From Burkholderiaceae bacterium (GTDB lineage Bacteria; Pseudomonadota; Gammaproteobacteria; Burkholderiales; Burkholderiaceae_C): a stretch of 10,143 nucleotides of DNA. The DNA lies in contig JAIRRE010000161.1 in the NCBI GenBank assembly GCA_031256125.1, forward strand, positions 1-10,143, read 5' to 3'. The position numbers were made by a program, and so were the translations under genes. The notes beneath the pieces were generated by a model. The model saw nothing but the letters and a program-made list of their open reading frames with translations, ran no database searches and was not told the DNA's origin. Positions 1-7,694 of the stretch are shown here, one piece after another; within the stretch, counting starts at the first letter, position 1, and each line of letters opens with the position of its first letter.

Positions 1-366
1 GCGCGCTGGCTGCGCGGCGTGCTGCGCGAGCGGCTGGCGTTCGACGGCGCGGGGTTTAGCGATGATTTGTCGATGGCAGGCGCGCGGCAAATCAAGGGCC
101 GCGTGTTGACGCTGACCGAAGCGATTTTGGCCGCGTTGGATGCGGGCTGCGATCTAGCGCTGCTGTGCAACCAGTCACTCAACGGCGGCGCAGTATTGGA
201 CGATGCCATCGAAGGCTTGGCGCGGGCACAGGCCGAGAACCGCTGGCAGCCGCAGGAAGTCAGTGAGCAGCGCCGCCGCGTCTTGCTGCCCGCCAGTCCC
301 GCGCAGGCATGGGATGCGCTGATGCGCGATGCGCGCTACCGGCAAGCGCTGGAATGGTTGCCATGA
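1..366 (+). CDS. nagZ: Beta-N-acetylhexosaminidase NagZ, C-terminal part (5' end outside the window)
   Basis: This is the last 121 codons of a glycoside hydrolase family 3 enzyme of NagZ type. NagZ is a cytoplasmic enzyme that removes N-acetylglucosamine from anhydromuropeptides during peptidoglycan recycling. The fragment opens inside the diagnostic GH3 block: LRERLAFDG is followed by FSDDLSMAGA, and the Asp after the Ser (fragment residue 21, codon 61-63) is the expected catalytic nucleophile. After it comes the family-like stretch AILAALDAGCDLALLCNQ. The reading frame is open from base 1 and stops with TGA at 364-366. The stop overlaps the ATG of the next gene (ATGA), so the two are probably translationally coupled. 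An internal ATG at base 70 and other in-frame alternatives are not real starts, because the conserved homology runs off the left edge. The rest of the TIM barrel, including the catalytic His loop, cannot be seen. Confidence 0.9.
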   Translation, partial: ARWLRGVLRERLAFDGAGFSDDLSMAGARQIKGRVLTLTEAILAALDAGCDLALLCNQSLNGGAVLDDAIEGLARAQAENRWQPQEVSEQRRRVLLPASPAQAWDALMRDARYRQALEWLP

Positions 367-704
367 ACGATGCGGCCTTTGCCAGCTTGCCCGAACCACC
401 GTATTACGCGGTGATCTTTTCGTCGCGGCGCACGCCCGGCGATGCGGGCTATGCACGCATGGCCGCGCACATGATGGAATTGGCGGCTGGACAGCCGGGG
501 TTTCTGGGTGCGGAAAGCGCGCGGGATGCGGATGGCTTCGGTATCACCGTGTCTTATTGGGCGAACGAACAAGCCATTGCCGCCTGGCGGTGTCATGCCG
601 AACACCGCATCGCGCAGGAGCAGGGCAGGGCACGCTGGTATGCCCATTACGCGCTGCGGGTGGCGCGCGTTGAGCGGGCCTGGGATGGGCCGCCGCTGGT
701 TTAG
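363..704 (+). CDS. Antibiotic biosynthesis monooxygenase (ABM) domain protein
   Basis: A 113-residue protein of the dimeric alpha/beta-barrel ABM superfamily (YqjZ-like). What is visible is a first strand YYAVIFSSRR, a helix with MAAHMMELAAGQPGFLG, then ESARDADGFGITVSYW, AIAAWRCHAEH and a C-terminal strand WYAHYALRVARVERAW. This order and length fit the single-domain ABM proteins often annotated as heme-degrading or quinol monooxygenase relatives. No heme-ligand or substrate role can be assigned from the sequence. The start at 363 is chosen because it overlaps the nagZ stop (ATGA) and begins just before the conserved domain; an in-frame ATG at 309 would add 18 residues encoded inside nagZ with no domain match. 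It has no export signal and is probably cytoplasmic. It is the last gene of its transcription unit and is followed by a probable terminator. Confidence 0.85.
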   Translation: MNDAAFASLPEPPYYAVIFSSRRTPGDAGYARMAAHMMELAAGQPGFLGAESARDADGFGITVSYWANEQAIAAWRCHAEHRIAQEQGRARWYAHYALRVARVERAWDGPPLV

Positions 705-712
705 AGCCTGCT

Positions 713-757
713 TACGTTAGGCATGAGGGAGGCGATGCCAAACGTGCACTTTTGATT
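713..757 (+). terminator. Probable Rho-independent terminator after the nagZ–ABM unit
   Basis: The arms 713-724 (TTACGTTAGGCAT region) and 735-746 (ATGCCAAACGTG) pair over about 12 positions with one A-A mismatch and one G-U wobble, around a 10-base loop. CACTTTTGATT follows. The T run is short and starts three bases after the stem, so termination may be only moderate. The position, nine bases after the ABM stop codon and ahead of a convergent gene, supports the call. Confidence 0.5.
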
Positions 758-853
758 CCCTAATTAGCAGTCCACTCTGAACAATCCGCAATCGCTTGCT
801 GTAGCTAAATGCCCTATCCCTGACGGTTACACAGACGCGCGGTAGATTTTGGG

Positions 854-898
854 AAGCCAAAAACAAACCCCAACACCCTTGGCGATAGTGTTGGGGTT
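854..898 (-). terminator. Rho-independent terminator of the SH3-domain gene
   Basis: A perfect 11-bp inverted repeat, AACCCCAACAC (866-876) and GTGTTGGGGTT (888-898), encloses an 11-base loop. Read on the minus strand, the stem is followed directly by TGTTTTTGGC, a T-rich tail, which makes it an intrinsic terminator for the minus-strand gene ending at 945. Read on the plus strand, the stem is followed by CGGCTGG with no T run, so it looks one-directional. Confidence 0.8.
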
Positions 899-944
899 CG
901 GCTGGATTAGCCCGTAAAAGATTCGCCGCAATCAACCATCGCTG

Positions 945-1565
945 TTAGCGGCGGTTGTCCTGCGAATCATCACGGCGGCGCTCGGGCGGACGACGCCCAG
1001 GCTCCTGCTGGGGCCGCGCGGCGGACGGACGGGCAGCAGGGCGCGCCTCGTTCGGACGCACCCCTGGCGGATGCCAGCGGGCGGGAGGCTCATGCGGCCG
1101 CCACGTGGCCGCGGGCGGCGGCGGCCGACGCCAGCCATCCATGGACGGCGGCCGGCGGCCACCCCACCAACGCGGCTGGCTATACCACGGACGATCCCGG
1201 TAGTAGTTGCCCCAATAGCTGTCGAGGGAGAAAGTGATGATCGGCACGCCGATCATCGCGCCGATACTGAGCAGCGGTACCGGTACGCCTTGATAGGCGT
1301 AGCCCAGGCGTCCGCCGGACAGCCAGCCGCGCACGCCGCCCGGCACGACCACATCGCACCAGCTGTAGCTGCTGACGCAGCCCATGACGGTGGCGGGCGT
1401 ACCGGGCGCCAGTTGCGCGACCAGAGGGTAAGTCCGGTCCGGTCCGGCGCGCAGGTTACCGCCAGCGCTGACAACCGCCTGTTGAGCGGCTGCCGCCAGC
1501 GGCATCGCAATAGCGGCGACGAGCGCCGCGTTCCGTATCCAACTTTTGATTTGTCCAGAGGCCAT
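945..1565 (-). CDS. Secreted SH3-domain protein with Pro/Arg/Trp-rich tail
   Basis: A 206-residue exported protein of unknown function. Residues 1-27 form a signal peptide (basic start, hydrophobic core LVAAIAMPLAAAA, probable cut before QQ). Residues about 31-88 form a bacterial SH3-like domain, with the typical NLRAGPDRTYPLV opening and the closing motif GGVRGWLSGGRL. Cys63 and Cys70 in GCVSSYSWC could form a disulfide in the periplasm. A short hydrophobic/aromatic stretch (PLLSIGAMIGVPIITF, then SYWGNYYRDRPWY) follows, and the last 75 or so residues are low-complexity and rich in Pro, Arg, Trp and Ala. Similar secreted SH3 proteins with aromatic, proline-rich tails are known from Burkholderiales genomes; a cell-wall binding role is only inferred from the SH3 fold. 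The start is supported by AAGGAG (plus-strand 1571-1576), five bases upstream. The gene stands alone and has its own terminator. Confidence 0.85.
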   Translation of the reverse strand: MASGQIKSWIRNAALVAAIAMPLAAAAQQAVVSAGGNLRAGPDRTYPLVAQLAPGTPATVMGCVSSYSWCDVVVPGGVRGWLSGGRLGYAYQGVPVPLLSIGAMIGVPIITFSLDSYWGNYYRDRPWYSQPRWWGGRRPPSMDGWRRPPPPAATWRPHEPPARWHPPGVRPNEARPAARPSAARPQQEPGRRPPERRRDDSQDNRR

Positions 1566-1789
1566 TTAAACTCCTTGACGTTATGACCATGCCGCACGAC
1601 GATATGCCGTACCTTGCGTCATCTTGCTGAATGTATCGCGGCTTGTCATTTGCCGCAAGGTTCCCTTATAACGCGCCAGCACGGTAATGGAGGGACTTGC
1701 CCTCGCCGAGGCGTCCAAGCGCGACGGTGGCATCCTAAAAATTTGCCAACGACAGCAAGAACGATCCCATAAAACAGCATACGGCAGAG
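1566..1789. other. Non-coding stretch between the SH3 gene and the transposase remnant
   Basis: Apart from the ribosome binding site and weak promoter of the minus-strand SH3 gene, I recognise nothing here. A 71-codon minus-strand frame (1581-1796) has no recognisable domain and no good ribosome binding site. The stretch may include decayed insertion-sequence DNA continuous with the remnant to its right, but no repeat or terminal inverted repeat is evident. Confidence 0.4.
1630..1658 (-). promoter_or_regulatory. Weak candidate promoter for the SH3-domain gene
   Basis: On the minus strand, TTGCGG (plus 1653-1658) and TACATT (plus 1630-1635) are separated by 17 bases, about 65 bases upstream of the start codon. 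The matches to the sigma-70 consensus are only 3/6 and 4/6, so this is a guess based mainly on spacing. Confidence 0.2.
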
Positions 1790-2026
1790 AGTACAACAGA
1801 CCTGTCAGCCTATATTGACATCGCGGTGGGTTTAGCCAAACGGGTGTTCACCATCGCAGCCGAGGATGCCAGTGGCCAGGCCATCTATGAGCTGCATTCG
1901 ACACGCAAAGACCAGCAGTGGTACTTTGGCATGAAGCGGCACATCGGGGTGGACAGCCGCACAAGACTGGCGCACAGTGCCGTAGTGACGGCAGCCGATT
2001 GTGAACACAGGTTGGGAGAAAGGTAG
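1790..2026 (+). pseudogene. Transposase remnant: IS5-type core, possibly fused to an IS110-type N-terminus
   Basis: The open frame runs from an upstream stop (1736-1738) to TAG at 2024-2026 but has no ATG start; the first usable codon is GTG at 1826. Its second half reads STRKDQQWYFGMK, then RHIGVDSRTRLAHS and VVTAA. This is the conserved core of IS5-family DDE transposases (typically [21 protein letters not shown]), which normally lies in the middle of a protein of about 300 residues. The flanking N-terminal catalytic part and the C-terminal part are missing. Before the core, IDIAVGLAKRVFTIAAEDASG resembles the opening of IS110-family transposases (I-D-x-A-K-x-V-F ... D-x-x-G), so the frame may be a mosaic of two elements. 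The IS5 call is fairly firm and the IS110 call tentative. It cannot be active. It lies 115 bases upstream of gdhA in the same orientation. Confidence 0.7.
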
Positions 2027-2113
2027 CTGCTTGTCCAGTGTTGCCCCAAGTTTCGTGATGAAAGGGATACCATAGATTTTTTTGTTTCGTTGCTGCCAAG
2101 CGCGTTCACAATC
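1997..2113. repeat. 10-bp inverted repeat flanking the gdhA leader
   Basis: GATTGTGAAC at 1997-2006 and GTTCACAATC at 2104-2113 are perfect reverse complements separated by 97 bases. The left copy lies at the broken end of the transposase remnant, the right copy 28 bases before the gdhA start codon. Homology does not clearly extend outside the 10 bases. It could be a remnant of an insertion-element end, a paired operator, or chance. Confidence 0.45.
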
Positions 2114-2141
2114 AGCAACCCACACCAACCAGGAGATCATC

Positions 2142-3422
<1,281 letters not shown>

Positions 3423-3459
3423 AGTGAGGCCGATTCCACGCTCCATCGAGCTGGGGAGT

Positions 3460-5157
3460 TCATTCGGCGGCGAAATCCTCTTCCCAATATTCGCCGGGCA
3501 GGCGCGCGGCGGTATCGGCGGCACGTTCGGCTTCGGCACGCCGCAGTTGTACGCGGCGGATCTTGCCGGAGATGGTTTTGGGCAGATCGGCAAATTGCAG
3601 CCGGCGGATGCGTTTGTAAGGAGCCAGTTTGGCGCGTGAGAAGCGGAAGATGTCCTGCGCCAATTCGGCACTTTCTTCATAACCTTGGCGCAGCGCGATA
3701 AAGCACTTGGGCACCGACAGGCGCAGCGGGTCCGGGCTGGGCACCACGGCGGCCTCGGCGATTGCCGGGTGTTCGATCAACACGCTTTCCAGCTCGAAGG
3801 GGCTAAGCCGATAGTCCGACGACTTGAACACGTCGTCAGCCCGGCCGACATAAACGTAATAGCCGTTGCTTTGCCGCAGCGCGATGTCGGAGGTGCGGTA
3901 GTAGCCGCCTTGCATTGCACGGGCGGTGGCCAGGGGATTGTTGGCGTAGCCCTTCATCAATCCGGCGGGGCGCGCGTCGTCGGTGGGCAGGGCAATTTCG
4001 CCTTCGCTGACTGGGGCGCCGTCCATGTCCAGCAATTCCACACGGTAGCCGGGCAGGGGCCGGCCCATCGACCCGGGGATGACCGGCTGGCCGGGTGGGT
4101 TGCCGATCTGGCAAGTGGTCTCGGTCTGGCCATAGCCGTCGCGGATGGTCAGGTTCCACGCCTTTTGCACCCGGGCGATGATTTCCGGGTTCAGCGGCTC
4201 GCCAGCGCCGACGATTTCGCGCAGCTTCACCGGGTATGACGCCAGCGGTTCCTGCACCAGCATCCGCCACACGGTGGGCGGCGCGCACAGCGTGGTGATC
4301 TGGTATTTGACCAGCGCATCGAGCACCACTTTCGGCTCGAAGCGCGCATAGTTGAGCGCGAATACGCACGCTTGCGCGTTCCACGGCGCGAAGAAGCAGC
4401 TCCAGGCGTGTTTGGCCCAGCCCGGAGAGCTGATGTTCCAGTGGATGTCGCCCGGTTGCAGGCCGATCCAGTACAGGGTCGAAAGATTGCCGACCGGGTA
4501 ACTGACGTGGGTGTGTTCGACCAGCTTGGGCTTGGACGCGGTGCCGGAGGTGAAGTACAGCAGCAGCGGGTCGTCGGCGCGCGTGATACCTTGCGGCGTG
4601 AACGCGCTGCTGGCGGCGTAACCTTCACTCATGGCGAACCAGCCCGCGCGCGGCGCGCCCGCCACGATTTTGCGTGCCAAATCGAGGCCCGGCTGCTCGA
4701 ATTTGGCCGCTTCGCTTTCCTCGACGATGACGGTTTTTACATCGCCGACCTGCACCCGCTCGCGGATGTCGTCCTCGGACAACTGCGTGGTGGCGGGCAG
4801 TAGCACCGCGCCCAGCTTCATCGCGGCGAGCATGGCGTCCCACAGTTCGACGCGGTTGGGCAGCATCAGCAAAATACGCTCGCCCCGCCCGACGCCCAGA
4901 CTTTGCAGCCAATTGGCGATGCGCGATGAGCGCTCGGACATTTGCGCGAACGAATACGGCTGGCCCTGGCCGGTGGCCGCATCGACGATCCACAGCGCGG
5001 GCTGATCGTTGCCGCGCGCCATCGGGTCGAAGTAGTCCAGCGCCCAGTTAAAGGTATCCAGCGCCGGCCAGCGGAAGTCGCGGTAGGCGGTGTCGTAATC
5101 GGTGCGGTGGCGCAACAGAAAATCGCGTGCGTCTTGAAAAGCCTGTGTGGTCGTCAT
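3460..5157 (-). CDS. Acyl-CoA synthetase, medium-chain (MACS-like) type, AMP-forming
   Basis: A 565-residue member of the adenylate-forming enzyme superfamily, which activates a carboxylic acid with ATP to an acyl-adenylate and then to the CoA thioester. Motifs appear in order: P-loop YFTSGTASKPK (201-211), DGYGQTET (340-347), YRTSD (420-424), GRADDVFKSSDYR (438-450), and PKTISGKIRR (526-535) with the adenylation Lys532. The segment HWNISSPGWAKHAWSCFFAPWN (split at 239-260) is typical of medium-chain acyl-CoA synthetases related to the enzymes for isobutyrate, 2-methylbutyrate or benzoate. The exact acid is unknown. The start at 5157 is chosen because AAAGGAG lies eight bases upstream; the ATG six codons earlier overlaps that site. 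It is the second gene of an operon, 42 bases after the acyl-CoA dehydrogenase. No hairpin was seen between its stop and gdhA. Confidence 0.9.
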   Translation of the reverse strand: MTTTQAFQDARDFLLRHRTDYDTAYRDFRWPALDTFNWALDYFDPMARGNDQPALWIVDAATGQGQPYSFAQMSERSSRIANWLQSLGVGRGERILLMLPNRVELWDAMLAAMKLGAVLLPATTQLSEDDIRERVQVGDVKTVIVEESEAAKFEQPGLDLARKIVAGAPRAGWFAMSEGYAASSAFTPQGITRADDPLLLYFTSGTASKPKLVEHTHVSYPVGNLSTLYWIGLQPGDIHWNISSPGWAKHAWSCFFAPWNAQACVFALNYARFEPKVVLDALVKYQITTLCAPPTVWRMLVQEPLASYPVKLREIVGAGEPLNPEIIARVQKAWNLTIRDGYGQTETTCQIGNPPGQPVIPGSMGRPLPGYRVELLDMDGAPVSEGEIALPTDDARPAGLMKGYANNPLATARAMQGGYYRTSDIALRQSNGYYVYVGRADDVFKSSDYRLSPFELESVLIEHPAIAEAAVVPSPDPLRLSVPKCFIALRQGYEESAELAQDIFRFSRAKLAPYKRIRRLQFADLPKTISGKIRRVQLRRAEAERAADTAARLPGEYWEEDFAAE

Positions 5158-5199
5158 GGGGTAGTCTCCTTTCATGTGTTTGTTGGGCGTTGCCTTTAC

Positions 5200-6345
5200 T
5201 CATAAGTGCCGCGCGATCACCATCCGTTGCACTTCGCTGGTGCCTTCGTAGATTTGCGTGATGCGGGCGTCGCGGTAATGGCGTTCGACATCGTAATCGG
5301 CCAGATAGCCGTAGCCGCCGTGAATCTGGATCGCGTCGGAGCACACCCGCTCGGCCATTTCGGAGGCGAACAGCTTGGCTTGCGAGGCTTCCGATAGGCA
5401 CGGCAGAGCGGCGCTGCGCAGCCGCGCCGCGTGGTGCACCAGCAGGCGCGCGGCGTTGATCTGCGTGGCCATGTCGGCCAGTTTTTGTGCGATGGCCTGG
5501 TGGCCGGCCAACGGCTTGCCAAACTGCACCCGCTCCTTGGCATAACGGCACGCCCGCTCGAACGCCGCGCGCGCAATACCCAACGCCTGCGCGGCAATGC
5601 CGATGCGCCCGCCTTCCAGGTTCGAGAGCGCGATTTTCAATCCCTGGCCGCGCGCGCCGAGCAGGCTGTCTGCGGAGATGACGCAATTGTCCAAGGTGAT
5701 CGGGCAGGTGTCCGACGCCTTGATGCCCATTTTTTTCTCGGGCGGGCCGACGATAAAGCCCGGCGTATTCGTCGGCACGATGAACGCCGAAAGCCCGCGT
5801 TTACCCTGATCGGGGTCGGTGACCGCGAATACGATGGCGACCCCCGCGCACTGACCGTTGGTGACGAACTGTTTGGCGCCACTGAGCACCCATTGAGCGC
5901 CTTGGCTGCCGTCGCGCAACAGGGCGCGCGTGCGCAGGTTGTGCGCCTCGGAGCCGGCCTGCGGTTCGGTTAGACAAAACGCGCCAATGACCCGGCCCGC
6001 CGCCATGTCCGGCAGCCAACGTTGTTGTTGCGCGGGCGTGCCGAAAGCCAGAATCGGCCCGCAGCCGACCGAGTTGTGCACGCTCATCAAGGTCGCGCAC
6101 GCGGCATCGCCGGCGGCGATTTCTTCCATCGCCAGCGCGTAGGCCACGTAATCGGTGTAAGAACCGCCCAACTCCTGCGGCACCACCATGCCCAGCAGGC
6201 CCAACTGGCCCAGTTGCGCCACGATCTCGTCGGGTAGCTGCGCGTCACGGTCCCGCTGCGCCGCGCCTGGCGCCAGTACCTCCATGGCAAAAGCGCGCGC
6301 GGCGTCGCGGATCATCCGCTGTTCTTCGGTATAGAAAGCGTCCAT
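5200..6345 (-). CDS. Acyl-CoA dehydrogenase
   Basis: A 381-residue FAD flavoenzyme that introduces a 2,3-trans double bond into acyl-CoA and passes electrons to electron-transfer flavoprotein; it is cytoplasmic. The N-terminal helical domain begins [17 protein letters not shown]. The middle domain has the family signature [13 protein letters not shown] (122-134). The C-terminal domain has [12 protein letters not shown] (272-283) and the second signature, [20 protein letters not shown], followed by TQIYEGTSE with the catalytic Glu367. That position matches short- and medium-chain enzymes rather than those with the base in an earlier helix, so short-chain or branched short-chain substrates are likely but unproven. 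The start at 6345 is chosen for GGGAGA about ten bases upstream and a family-typical N-terminus; the ATG at 6363 (six residues longer) has a poorer site. It heads the operon with the acyl-CoA synthetase. Confidence 0.92.
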   Translation of the reverse strand: MDAFYTEEQRMIRDAARAFAMEVLAPGAAQRDRDAQLPDEIVAQLGQLGLLGMVVPQELGGSYTDYVAYALAMEEIAAGDAACATLMSVHNSVGCGPILAFGTPAQQQRWLPDMAAGRVIGAFCLTEPQAGSEAHNLRTRALLRDGSQGAQWVLSGAKQFVTNGQCAGVAIVFAVTDPDQGKRGLSAFIVPTNTPGFIVGPPEKKMGIKASDTCPITLDNCVISADSLLGARGQGLKIALSNLEGGRIGIAAQALGIARAAFERACRYAKERVQFGKPLAGHQAIAQKLADMATQINAARLLVHHAARLRSAALPCLSEASQAKLFASEMAERVCSDAIQIHGGYGYLADYDVERHYRDARITQIYEGTSEVQRMVIARHL

Positions 6346-6392
6346 CAAGCCGTTGTCTCCCATATCCGTGACCCACTTTCATCAACTGATTT

Positions 6393-6422
6393 TTGAAATG
6401 GGGAAATGTCCATGTCTATCGT
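6393..6422 (+). promoter_or_regulatory. Candidate sigma-70 promoter for mnmA
   Basis: TTGAAA (6393-6398, 5/6 match) and TATCGT (6417-6422, 4/6 match) are 18 bases apart, within the 118-base divergent region between the acyl-CoA dehydrogenase and mnmA. It would give a leader of roughly 35 bases. No equally good promoter was found for the divergent operon. Confidence 0.35.
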
Positions 6423-6463
6423 AACCGTTGCCTTCATTCAGCTCCACAGGATAATCCCCCGCC

Positions 6464-7588
6464 GTGAGTACCACCAAGCACCGTATCGTCGTTGGCCTCT
6501 CGGGCGGGGTCGATTCGGCCGTTTCGGCTTGGTTGCTCAAGCGCGCGGGGCACGAGGTGATAGGCATCTTCATGAAAAACTGGGAAGATGACGACGACAG
6601 CCAATACTGTTCTTCGCGTCAGGACTTTCTGGACGCCGCCGCCGTGGCCGACGTGATCGGCATCGAAATCGAGCACGTTAACTTCGCCGCCGAATATAAA
6701 GACCGCGTGTTCGCCGAATTTCTACGCGAATACCAAGCTGGCCGCACGCCCAACCCGGATGTACTGTGCAATGCGGAGATCAAATTCAAGGCTTTTCTCG
6801 ACCACGCATTGCGGCTGGGGGCCGAAAGCATCGCCACAGGCCACTATGCCCGGGTGCGCAAAAGCACGGCCAGCGGGCGTTACGAGCTGCTCAAAGGTCT
6901 CGATCCGGCCAAAGATCAAAGTTATTTTTTGTACCGGCTGACGCAGGCGCAGCTTGCCAAAACGCTGTTTCCCGTAGGCGAACTCCAAAAAACCGAGGTG
7001 CGGCGCCTGGCTCTTGAGATTGGTCTGCCCAACGCCAAGAAGAAGGATTCAACGGGTATTTGTTTTATCGGCGAGCGGCCATTCCGCGAATTTCTGAACC
7101 GCTACCTGCAAACCCGGCCCGGTTCCATCAAGGACGAGCGCGGGCGCGTCATTGGCCAACACATGGGCTTGTCGTTCTACACCTTGGGGCAGCGACAAGG
7201 ACTGGGCATCGGCGGTCTCAAGGCCGATCGCGCAGCCAAGGGCGGTGGCGAACACGCGCCGTGGTTTGTTGTGCGCAAAGATGTTGCAACCAACACACTC
7301 ATCGCCGTGCAAGGGCACGATCACCTGTGGTTACTGTCAAATGCGCTCACGTTCGACGATGCCACATGGATCGCAGGCCGTGCGCCCATGCCGGGCCGCT
7401 ACAGTGCCAAGACACGTTACCGCCAGGTCGATGCACCCTGCACGCTGGAGCTTGCCGATGAAGGTCGTTATCGGCTAATGTTTGACGCACCCCAATGGGC
7501 CGTTACACCCGGCCAAAGCGCGGTGCTCTATAACAATGATGTGTGCTTGGGCGGCGGAATGATCGCGGTAGCGGAACCTTTTTCCTAG
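6464..7588 (+). CDS. mnmA: tRNA-specific 2-thiouridylase MnmA
   Basis: A 374-residue cytoplasmic enzyme (E. coli MnmA has 368) that makes 2-thiouridine at wobble U34 of tRNAs for Lys, Glu and Gln. It adenylates the base with ATP and transfers a persulfide sulfur. The PP-loop is GLSGGVDS (11-18). The catalytic acid Asp99 and Cys102 lie in [12 protein letters not shown], and the second catalytic Cys200 in [18 protein letters not shown] (124-130) and DQSYFLYRL (151-159) are further family blocks, followed by the central and C-terminal beta-barrel domains. All key residues are present, so it should be active. The start is a GTG at 6464; no in-frame ATG exists upstream near the domain start. The ribosome binding site is weak, AGGA about 12 bases before. 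It is divergent from the acyl-CoA dehydrogenase operon and followed by the prolyl isomerase gene, which has its own promoter candidates. Confidence 0.95.
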   Translation: MSTTKHRIVVGLSGGVDSAVSAWLLKRAGHEVIGIFMKNWEDDDDSQYCSSRQDFLDAAAVADVIGIEIEHVNFAAEYKDRVFAEFLREYQAGRTPNPDVLCNAEIKFKAFLDHALRLGAESIATGHYARVRKSTASGRYELLKGLDPAKDQSYFLYRLTQAQLAKTLFPVGELQKTEVRRLALEIGLPNAKKKDSTGICFIGERPFREFLNRYLQTRPGSIKDERGRVIGQHMGLSFYTLGQRQGLGIGGLKADRAAKGGGEHAPWFVVRKDVATNTLIAVQGHDHLWLLSNALTFDDATWIAGRAPMPGRYSAKTRYRQVDAPCTLELADEGRYRLMFDAPQWAVTPGQSAVLYNNDVCLGGGMIAVAEPFS

Positions 7589-7639
7589 CGTATATGTCAC
7601 AAATCGGAAATTACCGCGGCTGTGGGATGAAGTTACCGC

Positions 7640-7684
7640 TATCATTTGCGCCGTTTTTGACTTTCATACTTTGACTTTCATACT
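7640..7684 (+). promoter_or_regulatory. Control region of the prolyl isomerase gene with a tandem 14-bp duplication
   Basis: TTGACTTTCATACT occurs twice head to tail (7657-7670 and 7671-7684). With TTGACT of the first copy as -35, CATACT of the second copy (7679-7684) falls 16 bases on as a 4/6 match to -10. Transcription would then start only a few bases before the ATG at 7695. An alternative -10, TATCAT at 7640-7645, is a 5/6 match but has no good -35 and would give a leader of about 43 bases. The bases before the ATG (AAAACCTCCC) contain no Shine-Dalgarno sequence. Confidence 0.35.
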
Positions 7685-7694
7685 AAAACCTCCC

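Noticed and set aside
1581..1796. Small minus-strand frame upstream of the SH3 gene
   Set aside because: No recognisable domain and no good ribosome binding site; it covers the SH3 gene's own upstream region.
3685..4239. 184-codon plus-strand frame opposite the acyl-CoA synthetase
   Set aside because: Antisense shadow of a well-supported gene; no ribosome binding site and no recognisable domain.
5048..5686. 212-codon minus-strand frame spanning the end of the acyl-CoA dehydrogenase and the start of the synthetase
   Set aside because: It overlaps two genes with complete family motifs in other frames, and its Arg/Ala-rich translation has no domain.
6406..6591. ATG at 6413 and neighbouring ATGs as an alternative mnmA start
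   Set aside because: They are in a different frame from the PP-loop motif; the in-frame start just before MnmA's domain is GTG at 6464.
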